Part shown: in pieces, positions 19,886-28,136 of the stretch
Numbering within the stretch: the first letter of the stretch is position 1
Layout of the letters: the number at the start of each line of letters is the position of its first letter
From: Planococcus wigleyi
Lineage (GTDB): Bacteria; Bacillota; Bacilli; Bacillales_A; Planococcaceae
Assembly (NCBI RefSeq): GCF_014836985.1
Contig: NZ_JACSPU010000004.1
Span: 424,025-488,024, forward strand
DNA length: 64,000 bases
Reading direction: 5' to 3'
Made by a program: the position numbers and the translations under genes
The notes under the pieces: generated by a model
Databases searched by the model: none
Seen by the model: only the letters and a program-made list of their open reading frames with translations
Told to the model about the DNA's origin: nothing

Positions 19886-21682
19886 TTATGAATCGCTTGG
19901 CAATGTCTCCTCAGCAAAATGCTGATTGATGGATGTCGCCAAAGCTAACGGGATTCCCGCTTGTTGAATATCTTCTATAGAAGCTTCTTTTATTTTTTTG
20001 ACGGAACCGAAATGCTTCAGCAATTGCTGTTTGCGTTTCGGGCCAACTCCTTCAAGGCCATCCAAAGCGGACTGGATCGAATTCTTGCCGCGCAGCTGCC
20101 GGTGGAACGTGATAACGAAACGGTGGACTTCATCTTGAATGCGCTGCATCAAGTAAAATGCTTCGCTGGTCCGTTTCAACGGAACCACTTCAGGAGGTGA
20201 ACCATAGAGCAATTGGGACGTTTGGTGCTTGGCGTCTTTTGCCAAACCGGCAATCGGAATCGACAAGCCGAGTTCATCTTCCAGAATTTCACGGGCTGAT
20301 TCCATTTGTCCCTTGCCGCCATCAATGACAATCAAATCCGGCAAAGGCAATCCATCTTTCAAGACCCGTGAATAGCGCCGGCGGATCACTTCACGCATCG
20401 CTGCATAATCATCGGGCTTGGAAGCGTTTCGCGTTTTGTATTTCCGGTAATCTTTTTTAGAAGGCTTGCCGTCAATGAACGTAATCATTGCAGACACCGC
20501 ATCGGCACCTTGAATATGCGAGTTGTCGAACGCTTCGATGCGCAAAGGCGTTTCAATGTTCATTGCTTCACCTAAATCTACGCATGCACCGACTGTCCGT
20601 TCTTCCTGGCGCTCCAATAGCTGAAATTTCTCTTTAATGGCAATCTCGGCATTTTTCTTCGCCAACGCCACCAAATCTTTTTTCTTGCCGCGCTGCGGAA
20701 CGAGCACCCGGACTCCGAGCCATTCTTTCAGCATATCCGGATCGTCCGCTTCCGGAAGGAGAATTTCATTGGGCTTAACATGGTTCGGTTTTTCGTAAAA
20801 CTGGCCAAGATAAGTCAAAAATTCTTCTTCCGGGTCCCGGTAAAGCGGGAAAAGCGAAACATCCCGTTCAATCAATTTGCCTTGGCGCACAAAAAAGACC
20901 TGCACACACATCCAGCCTTTATCGACCGCATAAGCAAATACATCGCGATTGGTGAAATCATTCATCGCCATTTTCTGTTTTTCCATAACGGTTTCAATCA
21001 TCGAAATTTGGTCACGGTATTCCTTGGCCCGCTCAAATTCCAGATTTTCTGCCGCTTCAGACATTTTCTCGACCAATTCCTGTTTGACTTCACGAAAACC
21101 GCCATTTAGAAATTTGCTGATGCCGTCGATCATTTCCTGATAGGTTTCTTTTTCTACAGGCTTGACGCATGGCGCAAGACATTGCCCCAAATGATAATAC
21201 AAACAAACCCGGTCCGGCATGGTATGGCATTTCCGCAATGGGTACAGGCGGTCCAGCAACTTTTTCGTCTCTGCCGCGGCATAAGCATTCGGATACGGAC
21301 CGAAATACTTGCCTTTGTCTTTTTTGACATGTCTGGTCGTAATCAGCTTCGGATGGCGCTCACCGGTAATCTTTAAATACGGATAGCTTTTGTCATCTTT
21401 CAGCATGATGTTGTATTTCGGATCGTATTTCTTGATCAAATTCAATTCAAGAATCAGCGCTTCCTTATCGGAAGATGTCACGATGTATTCGAAATCCTCG
21501 ATTTCATTGACCAAACGCTGGGTTTTTGCATCGTGGCTTCCCGTAAAGTAGGAGCGCACGCGATTTTTAAGAACTTTCGCCTTGCCGACATAAATGACGG
21601 TATTCTGGCGGTCCTTCATCAAATAACAGCCTGGTTGATCAGGCAATATTGCTAATTTATGCTGAATCAATTCGTTAGCCAT
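19886..21682 (-). CDS. uvrC: Excinuclease ABC subunit C
   Basis: Nuclease that makes both incisions in nucleotide excision repair. The GIY-YIG domain is at the N-terminus ([29 protein letters not shown]); a UvrB-binding UVR motif lies around 200-235; the RNase-H-like C-terminal nuclease has [10 protein letters not shown] and VIDGGKGQ; a helix-hairpin-helix [19 protein letters not shown] is near the end. Its 598 residues are normal. A promoter-like TTGCCA-N17-TATCGT overlaps its 3' end and may drive the lysC leader. Confidence 0.98.
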   Translation of the reverse strand: MANELIQHKLAILPDQPGCYLMKDRQNTVIYVGKAKVLKNRVRSYFTGSHDAKTQRLVNEIEDFEYIVTSSDKEALILELNLIKKYDPKYNIMLKDDKSYPYLKITGERHPKLITTRHVKKDKGKYFGPYPNAYAAAETKKLLDRLYPLRKCHTMPDRVCLYYHLGQCLAPCVKPVEKETYQEMIDGISKFLNGGFREVKQELVEKMSEAAENLEFERAKEYRDQISMIETVMEKQKMAMNDFTNRDVFAYAVDKGWMCVQVFFVRQGKLIERDVSLFPLYRDPEEEFLTYLGQFYEKPNHVKPNEILLPEADDPDMLKEWLGVRVLVPQRGKKKDLVALAKKNAEIAIKEKFQLLERQEERTVGACVDLGEAMNIETPLRIEAFDNSHIQGADAVSAMITFIDGKPSKKDYRKYKTRNASKPDDYAAMREVIRRRYSRVLKDGLPLPDLIVIDGGKGQMESAREILEDELGLSIPIAGLAKDAKHQTSQLLYGSPPEVVPLKRTSEAFYLMQRIQDEVHRFVITFHRQLRGKNSIQSALDGLEGVGPKRKQQLLKHFGSVKKIKEASIEDIQQAGIPLALATSINQHFAEETLPSDS

Positions 21683-21700
21683 CTTTTATCTCACCCTATT

Positions 21701-21732
21701 AAAAAACCGGGCACCATCACTGGACCCGGTTA
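21701..21732 (-). terminator. Terminator after trxA
   Basis: AACCGGG and CCCGGTTTTTT pair around a 15-nt loop on the minus strand, 4 nt after the trxA stop. Confidence 0.8.
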
Positions 21733-21736
21733 AGAA

Positions 21737-22051
21737 TTATGCGTGTTTTTCAACCAATTCAGCCAATGCTTCTTTTGGTCTGAAACCAACTACTTTATCT
21801 ACTGTCTCTCCGTCTTTCATCAATAGCAAAGTCGGAATTGACATGATGCCGTAGTTTCCAGCTGTTTCCTGGTTTTGATCCACATCAACTTTTACGATTT
21901 TAACTTTATCGCTCATTTCAGCGTCTAACTCTTCCAGCACTGGAGCAATCATTTTACATGGTCCGCACCAAGTTGCCCAAAAATCTACTAAAACGAGTCC
22001 TTCTGATACTTCTTGTGAAAAGTTCTGATCTGTACCGTGTACGATTGCCAT
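21737..22051 (-). CDS. trxA: Thioredoxin
   Basis: Small redox protein, 104 residues, with the active site WCGPCK (Cys 29 and 32) and the cis-Pro in [11 protein letters not shown]. It reduces protein disulfides in the cytoplasm and is recycled by thioredoxin reductase. AAGGAGG precedes the ATG and an extended -10 promoter lies upstream. It sits between etfA and uvrC as in B. subtilis. Confidence 0.98.
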   Translation of the reverse strand: MAIVHGTDQNFSQEVSEGLVLVDFWATWCGPCKMIAPVLEELDAEMSDKVKIVKVDVDQNQETAGNYGIMSIPTLLLMKDGETVDKVVGFRPKEALAELVEKHA

Positions 22052-22091
22052 GAATAATTCCTCCTTATGATTAAAACCAAACTATATACAG

Positions 22092-22097
22092 AGTATA
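22092..22097 (-). promoter_or_regulatory. trxA promoter -10
   Basis: TGC-TATACT on the minus strand is an extended -10 element 41 nt upstream of trxA; the -35 region is not clear. Confidence 0.55.
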
Positions 22098-22169
22098 GCA
22101 TGCGTTAAAAACAACAGCTATTTATTTGCCTACTCTTCCATTACCCGTCAATTGGGTGCGTTAAACAGA

Positions 22170-22203
22170 AAATGGCGGCGAGTCTTGTAGACCCGCCGCC
22201 ATC
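22170..22203 (-). terminator. Terminator after etfA
   Basis: GATGGCGGCGGGTC, a 5-nt loop and GACTCGCCGCCAT form a strong GC-rich stem followed by TTTTC, just after the etfA stop. Confidence 0.85.
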
Positions 22204-22208
22204 CAAAA

Positions 22209-23174
22209 TTACATTACTTTCTTGAATTCTTCTGTCAGCATCGGGATGACTTCAAACAAGTCTCCGACAATGCCGTAATCTGCTACTTTGAAAATATTCG
22301 CTTCTGGATCTTTGTTGATCGCCACGATCACTTTCGAGTTGGACATACCCGCCATGTGCTGAATCGCTCCGGAAATGCCGGCTGCAATATACAGGTCCGG
22401 TGTAACCACTTTCCCTGTCTGTCCGATTTGAAGCGAGTAATCGCAATAATCTGCGTCACATGCGCCACGGGACGCGCCAACAGCGCCGCCTAGAAGATTC
22501 GCCAATTCCTGCAATGGCTCAAATCCTTCAGCACTCTTCACGCCACGGCCACCGGCGATGATGACTTTCGCTTCCGAAAGATCGACACCTTCAGAAGATT
22601 TGCGGACAACGTTTTTAATGATGGTGCGAAGGTTCGTGATATCTACAGACAATGAACTAACTTCGCCTGTACGCTCCTGGCGTTCAAGTGGTGCAATGTT
22701 GTTCGAACGCACTGTGATAAAGTCGATGCCTTCTTTCAGCTTCACTTTTTCAAATGCTTTACCAGAGAAGATCGGGCGGATAAAGACAGCTTCATCGCCT
22801 TCGCCTTCAATATCCGTTACATCCGAAATCAATCCAGCCTGCAACTTGGAAGCGATTTTCGGTGCCAGGTCTTTTCCGACTGCTGTGTGGCCAAAGACAA
22901 GGCCTTCCGGGTTTTCCTGTTCAACGACTGCCATAAATGCTTGGCCATAGCCGTCAGACGTGTATGACTTTAAGTGCGGGTGTTCTACCGTTACGACACG
23001 GTCTGCTCCGTATGCAATCAATTCAGCACCAAAATCAGCAACCGAATCCCCAATCAGAACGCCTACTACTTCTCCGCCGCCAGAAATTTTCTTGGCAGCC
23101 GCAATTGCTTCAAATGAGACATTACGCAAAGCGCCTTCACGCGTTTCGCCCAAAACTAATACTTTTTTCGCCAT
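22209..23174 (-). CDS. etfA: Electron transfer flavoprotein, alpha subunit
   Basis: With EtfB it takes electrons from acyl-CoA dehydrogenases and passes them to the respiratory chain. The 321-residue protein ends in the FAD-binding domain: GGRGVKSAEGFEPLQELANLLGGAVGASR (about 208-236), QIGQTGKVVTPDLYIAAGISGAIQH (about 255-280) and VAINKDPEANIFKVADYGIVGDL. AGGGGG precedes the ATG. It is the last gene of the fatty-acid oxidation unit; a 300-nt repeat region separates it from etfB. Confidence 0.98.
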   Translation of the reverse strand: MAKKVLVLGETREGALRNVSFEAIAAAKKISGGGEVVGVLIGDSVADFGAELIAYGADRVVTVEHPHLKSYTSDGYGQAFMAVVEQENPEGLVFGHTAVGKDLAPKIASKLQAGLISDVTDIEGEGDEAVFIRPIFSGKAFEKVKLKEGIDFITVRSNNIAPLERQERTGEVSSLSVDITNLRTIIKNVVRKSSEGVDLSEAKVIIAGGRGVKSAEGFEPLQELANLLGGAVGASRGACDADYCDYSLQIGQTGKVVTPDLYIAAGISGAIQHMAGMSNSKVIVAINKDPEANIFKVADYGIVGDLFEVIPMLTEEFKKVM

Positions 23175-23234
23175 AGTCCGTTTACCCCCTAAGTAGATGT
23201 GAAAATTATATGGAACCGTTACTTGCTGTCAGTC

Positions 23235-23352
23235 GAATGGAAAGTAGCCTATTCTTCGGGATGCAAGGCACTCTGGCTGTGCGGCTGAAAACATGCCGCT
23301 TCGCCAGATCGTCTTACCCCTGTCAGAGCTGAACGGGCACCTTTGCTTTTCT
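23235..23352 (-). repeat. Dispersed AGAAAAGCG repeat, tandem copy 2
   Basis: On the minus strand it starts AGAAAAGCAAAGGTGCCCGT and continues with CAGCTCTGAC, GGTAAGACG and GCCGCACAGC, all shared with the adjacent copy. The right-hand end is worn. Together the two copies fill the etfB-etfA gap (23175..23477), where no gene is seen. Confidence 0.75.
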
Positions 23353-23474
23353 TTGTCCAGACTCCGGTACCCAGCTCTTTGGGTCATAAGCCAACCCAGC
23401 TGTGCGGCAAAGAGCGCCACTTCGCTGGTCTGTCTTATGCCCGTCAGAGCTGAACGGGCACCTTCGCTTTTCTT
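23353..23474 (-). repeat. Dispersed AGAAAAGCG repeat, tandem copy 1
   Basis: A full-length copy of about 120 nt on the minus strand: left end AGAAAAGCGAAGGTGCCCGT, central GCCGCACAGCTGGGTTGG, right end GGAGTCTGGACAA. It begins within a few bases of the etfB stop and inverted segments within it could fold back. Confidence 0.8.
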
Positions 23475-23477
23475 CAA

Positions 23478-24251
23478 TTAAATAACTTTTGCTTCGTTGC
23501 GCAATAGTCCGACCAATTCTGTAACCTGGTTGGAGATGTCGCCTTCCAGAATACGCCCGGCCGCTTTTTTCGGCGGCAAGTAGATTTCGATTGTTTCGGT
23601 TTTAGCTTCTACATCGTCTTCTTCGATGTCCAGATCATCCAATTCCAATTCTTCAAGCGGCTTTTTCTTCGCTTTCATGATTCCTGGAAGCGATGGATAG
23701 CGAGGCTCGTTCAGCCCTTGCTGAGCTGTAACCAGAAGCGGCAAGGATGTTTCCAATTCTTCCGCATCCCCTTCGATATCGCGGACGATGGTAACTGTTT
23801 CGCCTTCAATGCTCAAGCTGGTGATTGTCGTTACGTAGTTGATGCCAAGCAAATCAGCCACACGCGGTCCGACTTGCCCAGATCCGCCGTCGATTGCTAC
23901 GTTCCCTGCTAAAATCAAATCAGCTTCTTTGTCTTTCAAGTATTCAGCCAGTATGTACGCAGAAGTAAACTGGTCCATTTCTTCAACATCGTCTTCTGTA
24001 TTGATCAAGACGGCTTTGTCAGCGCCCATCGCAAGTGCGGTACGCAGCTGTTTCTCTGCTTCTTCATTGCCGATTGTGACTACAGTCACTTCGCCGCCGT
24101 GCGCGTCACGGACTGTGATGGCTTCTTCAATTGCGTACTCATCGTAAGGATTGATGATGAATTCCGCTCCGTCTTCCTGGATTTGTCCACCAGAAACGAC
24201 GATTTTCTCTTCTGTGTCAAACGTACGTTTTACCAATACATAAATGTTCAT
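23478..24251 (-). CDS. etfB: Electron transfer flavoprotein, beta subunit
   Basis: Partner of EtfA. The 257-residue protein has the ETF-beta signature region VTAQQGLNEPRYPSLPGIMKAKKKPL (about 173-198) and a nucleotide-binding N-terminal half (NPYDEYAIEEAI, LAGNVAIDGGSGQVGP). GGGAGG precedes the ATG. It is the fourth gene of lcfA-fadR-fadB-etfB-etfA. A loop of about 25 acidic residues (EELELDDLDIEEDDVEAKT) near residue 200 is notable. Confidence 0.98.
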   Translation of the reverse strand: MNIYVLVKRTFDTEEKIVVSGGQIQEDGAEFIINPYDEYAIEEAITVRDAHGGEVTVVTIGNEEAEKQLRTALAMGADKAVLINTEDDVEEMDQFTSAYILAEYLKDKEADLILAGNVAIDGGSGQVGPRVADLLGINYVTTITSLSIEGETVTIVRDIEGDAEELETSLPLLVTAQQGLNEPRYPSLPGIMKAKKKPLEELELDDLDIEEDDVEAKTETIEIYLPPKKAAGRILEGDISNQVTELVGLLRNEAKVI

Positions 24252-24271
24252 GAACGTAAACCTCCCAAGTA

Positions 24272-25045
24272 TTATTTCCCTTTAAATTGTGCTTCACGTT
24301 TTTCCAGAAATGCCTGGATTCCTTCTTTTGCATCTTCTGAAACAAAGACAGTTCCAAAAGATTGTGCTTCTGCATTTACGCCTTCATGATAAGACGCAGG
24401 CTTTGTGTACTGCAGCATCCCAATCGCCGCTTTGACGGAAACCGGGCTTTTCTTCGCAATTTTACGGGCGATTGAAAGCGTTTCCGTTAACAGGTCTTCT
24501 TCAGCGTAAGCACGGTTAGCCAAACCGTATTGTGCAGCTTCGGTACCGGAGATCGGATCGCTCGTCAACAGCATTTCAGCCGCTTTCGCTGAGCCTACAT
24601 ATCTTGGCAGGCGCTGTGTTCCAGCAAACCCGGGTATTAAGCCCAGTTGAAGCTCCGGTAATCCCAGTTTAGCATTTTCAGTGACAAATCGCATATGGCA
24701 ACTCATTGCCAATTCCAATCCGCCTCCTAAGGCTGCTCCGTGGATCGCCGCGATTACAGGCTTGTGGAAGGTTTCAACCCGTTCAAAAACTTCCTGGCCG
24801 CTCGCTGATAATTTTGAAAATTCTTCTCCTGAAGATACTTGCGTAAACTCCTTGATGTCAGCTCCTGCAGAAAAGAATCTTCCTTCCCCGTGCAGGACAA
24901 TGACGCGAACCTCTTCATCATTCTCAACTTGGTTCAACAATTCATCGACTTCCAAAATGAGCGAACGCGACAGTGCATTTGCCGGTGGACGATTAATCGT
25001 CGCGACAGCTACTCCATCTTCTTTTTTCCAACTGATAAATTCCAT
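24272..25045 (-). CDS. fadB: Enoyl-CoA hydratase of fatty-acid beta-oxidation
   Basis: Crotonase-fold protein of 257 residues. [12 protein letters not shown] is the oxyanion-hole loop (about 56-67) and [18 protein letters not shown] the second loop with a conserved Glu (about 98-115); [22 protein letters not shown] completes the signature with the second Glu region. It hydrates trans-2-enoyl-CoA. It lies between fadR and etfB, matching B. subtilis fadB (ysiB). GGAAGGGG precedes the ATG. Confidence 0.95.
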   Translation of the reverse strand: MEFISWKKEDGVAVATINRPPANALSRSLILEVDELLNQVENDEEVRVIVLHGEGRFFSAGADIKEFTQVSSGEEFSKLSASGQEVFERVETFHKPVIAAIHGAALGGGLELAMSCHMRFVTENAKLGLPELQLGLIPGFAGTQRLPRYVGSAKAAEMLLTSDPISGTEAAQYGLANRAYAEEDLLTETLSIARKIAKKSPVSVKAAIGMLQYTKPASYHEGVNAEAQSFGTVFVSEDAKEGIQAFLEKREAQFKGK

Positions 25046-25062
25046 CCAATGAGCCCCTTCCT

Positions 25063-25647
25063 TTAAGCCTGCATACCTTTCAGCAGCAAACGCTGAACTT
25101 GTGGTGCGAGTTCGACTAAATCATATTTATGATCATTCATCACCCAAGTGGTGATGGTCTCATCCATTGTACCAAAAACCATTTGCCTTGCTAAACGAAT
25201 ATCCATCGCTTGATCAAATTCTCCATCTTCCATGCCTTTAACCAGGATCTGATCCATGAGCTTCAAATACTCCCTCAGCACATTATTGATTTTCATGCGG
25301 ATTTCGTAATTGGATTGGCGCAGTTCGAGCTGTGTGACAATCGCTAAATGGATGTCACCGGCCAAAAGTTCAAAATGGCTTTCGATCATCAATCCCAGTT
25401 TGGATGCAGCATCCAAATCACGCGAGATGATCTGTTCAAGTTTGCTGACGAACACACCCATCTTTTCCTGGAATACAGAAATCAAAATGTCTTCTTTGTT
25501 TTTGAAATACAGATAAATCGTTCCGTCGGCTACCCCTGCCTGTTTGGCTATTTTCGAGACTTGTGCTTGATGATAGCCATTTTCAGCGATGACAATAACA
25601 GCCGCATCAATGATTTGTTTGTATTTCGGCTTATCCTTTTTTACCAT
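25063..25647 (-). CDS. fadR: TetR family regulator of fatty-acid degradation
   Basis: TetR-type repressor of 194 residues, the same length as B. subtilis FadR (YsiA). The helix-turn-helix is [26 protein letters not shown] (about 28-53); the C-terminal helices should bind long-chain acyl-CoA, which releases DNA. I chose the ATG at 25647, after GGGTGGTGA; the frame extends to 25692 across the operator. A 17-bp perfect palindrome of FadR type lies just upstream, so it likely represses itself and the genes after it. Confidence 0.95.
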   Translation of the reverse strand: MVKKDKPKYKQIIDAAVIVIAENGYHQAQVSKIAKQAGVADGTIYLYFKNKEDILISVFQEKMGVFVSKLEQIISRDLDAASKLGLMIESHFELLAGDIHLAIVTQLELRQSNYEIRMKINNVLREYLKLMDQILVKGMEDGEFDQAMDIRLARQMVFGTMDETITTWVMNDHKYDLVELAPQVQRLLLKGMQA

Positions 25648-25666
25648 GTTGTCACCACCCAAAAAA

Positions 25667-25706
25667 ATATGAAAATATGAATGGCGATTCATTCATATTT
25701 TCATAT
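25667..25706. promoter_or_regulatory. FadR-type operator palindrome
   Basis: Two perfect 17-nt arms (ATATGAAAATATGAATG and its complement) flank a 6-nt centre. The core TGAATGAAT...CATTCATA resembles the B. subtilis FadR box TGAATGAATAnTCATTCA. A promoter-like TTGACA with TATAAT or TAATAT lies immediately upstream (about 25700..25733, minus strand). Confidence 0.8.
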
Positions 25707-25741
25707 TATAGTTTATTCAATAATGTGTCAAGCTTATTTCG

Positions 25742-27433
25742 TTAAGACGGCACTGCTTCATTCTGCTTGGCAATCTCTTCATCGACCAGTGAACGGCGCA
25801 GAATTTTCCCGACTGCTGTTTTCGGCAGTTCTTTGCGGAATTCGTAAACGCGCGGCACTTTAAATGAAGCGAGGTGTTCACGGCAATACTGATTGAATTC
25901 TTCCTCTGTTACAGTATAGCCTTCTTTTAGCACAATGTATGCTTTTACCGTTTCACCTCGATACGGATCCGGTATACCTGCCACGACGCATTCTTGAACA
26001 GCTTCATGTTCATAAAGCACTTCCTCGATTTCACGCGGATAAATATTGAATCCACCGGCAATGATCATGTCTTTTTTGCGATCGACGATAAAGAAATGGC
26101 CTTCATCGTCCATATAGCCAAGGTCTCCTGTCAATAACCAGCCATCGACGATTGTAGCGGCTGTTTCTTCAGGTTTGTTCCAATAGCCTTTCATTACCTG
26201 AGGCCCTTTGATAGCGATTTCACCGATTTCCCCATTTGGTATCGGATTGGTAGTGCCCGTTTGAAAAATTTTGCAGTCCGTATCCGGATATGGAAGGCCG
26301 ATTGATCCTTTTGTCCGTTCGCCCCAAACCAGGTTCGAGTGGGTTACCGGTGATGTTTCCGTCAAACCATAGCCTTCGACCAATTTCCCGCCGGTCAATG
26401 CTTCAAATTTCTCTTGTACTTCAGCGGGCAGTGGTGCTGAACCGCTCAAGCAGGCTTCAATGGAAGACAAATCATATTTGGCGATGTCAGGATGGTTCAT
26501 CAAGCCGATATACAAAGTTGGCGCTCCAGGGAAAAGCGTCGGTTTTTGCTTATTGATGGTCTTTAATGCCGTTTCCGGATCGAATTTCGGAAGCAACACC
26601 ATTTTATTTCCCTGCATGACCGATAAAATCAAGACCGTCGTTAAACCATAAACGTGGAATAACGGGATGATTCCGATGATCGTTTCTTCCCCGTCCGTTG
26701 TTTTGTATAGCCAGCTGTCGCACATTGTTGCATTGGAGATGAGGTTCTTATGCGTCAGCATGACGCCTTTCGGAGAACCTGTTGTGCCTCCTGTATACTG
26801 CAGCAAAGCCAAATCTTCATCGAAATCAAATGGCGTTTCCGCTACAGTCGGCTGCGCCGTTTTCATGATTTCAGTAAACAAGTGATTGATGCCACGATGT
26901 TCCACTTTCACATTCATGCCATATTGCTTTTTCTGGATAAACGGATAAACCAAATTTTTCGGGAATGCCAGGTAATCCTTGATGCCTGTGACGATGACAT
27001 TTTCCAGATCCGTTTCCTTCAATACTTTCGAAATCCTCGGGAACAGGATATCCAACCCAATAATGGCACGGGCTCCTGAATCTTTCATTTGGTAAGCGAT
27101 TTCCCGTTCTGTGTACAGCGGATTGGTCATAACGACAACACCGCCGGCATAGAGGATCCCATAAAAACTGATGACCGCCTGCGGACAGTTCGGCAACATG
27201 ATTGAAACCCGATCGCCTTTCTGGATGCCCAGTTTCTGCAGGTAGTTGGCAAACTTCATAGAGGATTGATAAAGTTCTTCATAAGAAAGTTCTCTCCCCA
27301 TGAAATGGATGGCTATTTTTTTCGGGAACTTTCTGTATGCCTTTGTTAAGTAATCCTGTACCGGCATGCTGGGATACGTTAACGTGTGCGGAACTTCCGG
27401 TGGATAATGGGCTAACCACGGCTTTTCAGTCAT
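25742..27433 (-). CDS. lcfA: Long-chain fatty acid-CoA ligase
   Basis: Activates fatty acids to acyl-CoA with ATP (adenylate-forming family). LLQYTGGTTGSPKGVMLTH is the AMP-binding P-loop (about 210-228), GYGLTETSPVTH and WLLTGDLGYMDDEGHFFIVDRKKDMII are the A5 and A7/A8 motifs, and KTAVGKILRR holds the C-terminal Lys. Its 563 residues match B. subtilis LcfA. AGGGGG precedes the ATG. It is the first gene of the beta-oxidation operon; its promoter carries a perfect catabolite-response site. Confidence 0.97.
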   Translation of the reverse strand: MTEKPWLAHYPPEVPHTLTYPSMPVQDYLTKAYRKFPKKIAIHFMGRELSYEELYQSSMKFANYLQKLGIQKGDRVSIMLPNCPQAVISFYGILYAGGVVVMTNPLYTEREIAYQMKDSGARAIIGLDILFPRISKVLKETDLENVIVTGIKDYLAFPKNLVYPFIQKKQYGMNVKVEHRGINHLFTEIMKTAQPTVAETPFDFDEDLALLQYTGGTTGSPKGVMLTHKNLISNATMCDSWLYKTTDGEETIIGIIPLFHVYGLTTVLILSVMQGNKMVLLPKFDPETALKTINKQKPTLFPGAPTLYIGLMNHPDIAKYDLSSIEACLSGSAPLPAEVQEKFEALTGGKLVEGYGLTETSPVTHSNLVWGERTKGSIGLPYPDTDCKIFQTGTTNPIPNGEIGEIAIKGPQVMKGYWNKPEETAATIVDGWLLTGDLGYMDDEGHFFIVDRKKDMIIAGGFNIYPREIEEVLYEHEAVQECVVAGIPDPYRGETVKAYIVLKEGYTVTEEEFNQYCREHLASFKVPRVYEFRKELPKTAVGKILRRSLVDEEIAKQNEAVPS

Positions 27434-27483
27434 TCTTTTGACCCCCTAGTTTTTTTAGAATCGTGCGAATATTCCTATATTTA

Positions 27484-27512
27484 ATTATAAAGAAAAATGA
27501 TACCGCTTACAA
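27484..27512 (-). promoter_or_regulatory. lcfA promoter
   Basis: TTGTAA, a 17-nt spacer and TATAAT on the minus strand, about 55 nt upstream of the start. Confidence 0.8.
27497..27512 (-). promoter_or_regulatory. CcpA site (cre) at the lcfA promoter
   Basis: TTGTAAGCGGTATCAT fits the cre consensus WTGNAANCGNWNNCWW at all fixed positions. It covers the -35 hexamer, so CcpA would repress fatty-acid degradation when preferred sugars are present, as reported for the B. subtilis lcfA operon. Confidence 0.8.
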
Positions 27513-27573
27513 ACTATATTTTTTATATATTGTACTATCTTGCTTAAATCTGTCTATTCTTGGATTAAGGCAA

Positions 27574-27599
27574 GAAAAAAGCCAGCTCCAAGGCTGGCG
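27574..27599 (-). terminator. Terminator after mutS2-DUF350 unit
   Basis: GCCAGC, a 6-nt loop and GCTGGC followed by TTTTTTC on the minus strand, 8 nt after the stop of the 26-residue peptide gene. Confidence 0.85.
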
Positions 27600-27606
27600 C
27601 TGCTCT

Positions 27607-27687
27607 TTAGAAAAGAAACAGAAAAATGACTCCCACAATCAGAAAGATTGCACAAAATACAAATAATATCTTGATTAAGTTTTCCAC
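27607..27687 (-). CDS. Small membrane peptide, 26 residues
   Basis: A short frame with GTG start reads MENLIKILFVFCAIFLIVGV and then IFLFLF: two charged residues and then one continuous hydrophobic helix. AGGAG lies 9 nt upstream of the GTG, the frame begins 12 nt after the DUF350 stop codon and a terminator follows its own stop. This is the shape of a real small gene at the end of the mutS2 unit. No function can be assigned; it might associate with the DUF350 membrane protein. Confidence 0.6.
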   Translation of the reverse strand: MENLIKILFVFCAIFLIVGVIFLFLF

Positions 27688-27699
27688 GACATCCAACTC

Positions 27700-28113
27700 C
27701 TATTGAATACTGGCTCCGATCACAAAAGACAGACCGACAGAAATGACCATTGAAATCAATCCGACAGACCGGTTGTCCTGCTCAATTTCATCATCCACTT
27801 TGAACTTAGGTGTCAGAAACTCAAACAGGATATAAGCAAAAATCAGCAAGGTGAAACCGAACAATCCCCAGCCGATCATTTCGAACAAGGAATTATGCTG
27901 TTCAATTGAAAAGCGAAAAATATTGGTGACACCAAAAATCTTTCCGCCTGTAGCCATTGCTACCGCCAAATTCCCTTTTTTGATTTGTTCCCAGTTATTA
28001 TATTTTGTCACCATTTCAAAAATTACCATGGCAACGATCAGGCACAATACCACCACACTGAAGTAGCCAGCTGATTCGACTACTGGGTGCGTCCAAAATC
28101 CATTCTCTGTCAT
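27700..28113 (-). CDS. DUF350 family membrane protein (YshE-like)
   Basis: A protein of 137 residues with four hydrophobic segments (about 16-33, 52-70, 80-100, 116-136). It resembles DUF350 proteins and B. subtilis YshE, which also follows mutSB and precedes lcfA. The motif KGNLAVAMATGGKIFGV in the second helix is typical. The function is unknown. It lies 23 nt after mutS2 and is probably cotranscribed. Confidence 0.85.
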   Translation of the reverse strand: MTENGFWTHPVVESAGYFSVVVLCLIVAMVIFEMVTKYNNWEQIKKGNLAVAMATGGKIFGVTNIFRFSIEQHNSLFEMIGWGLFGFTLLIFAYILFEFLTPKFKVDDEIEQDNRSVGLISMVISVGLSFVIGASIQ

Positions 28114-28136
28114 GTCCTATACTCCTCTGCGGAAAC

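Noticed and set aside
23235..23474. Repeated units in the etfB-etfA gap as a possible CRISPR
   Set aside because: Only two units of about 120 nt, diverged along their length, without short repeats and spacers of constant size.
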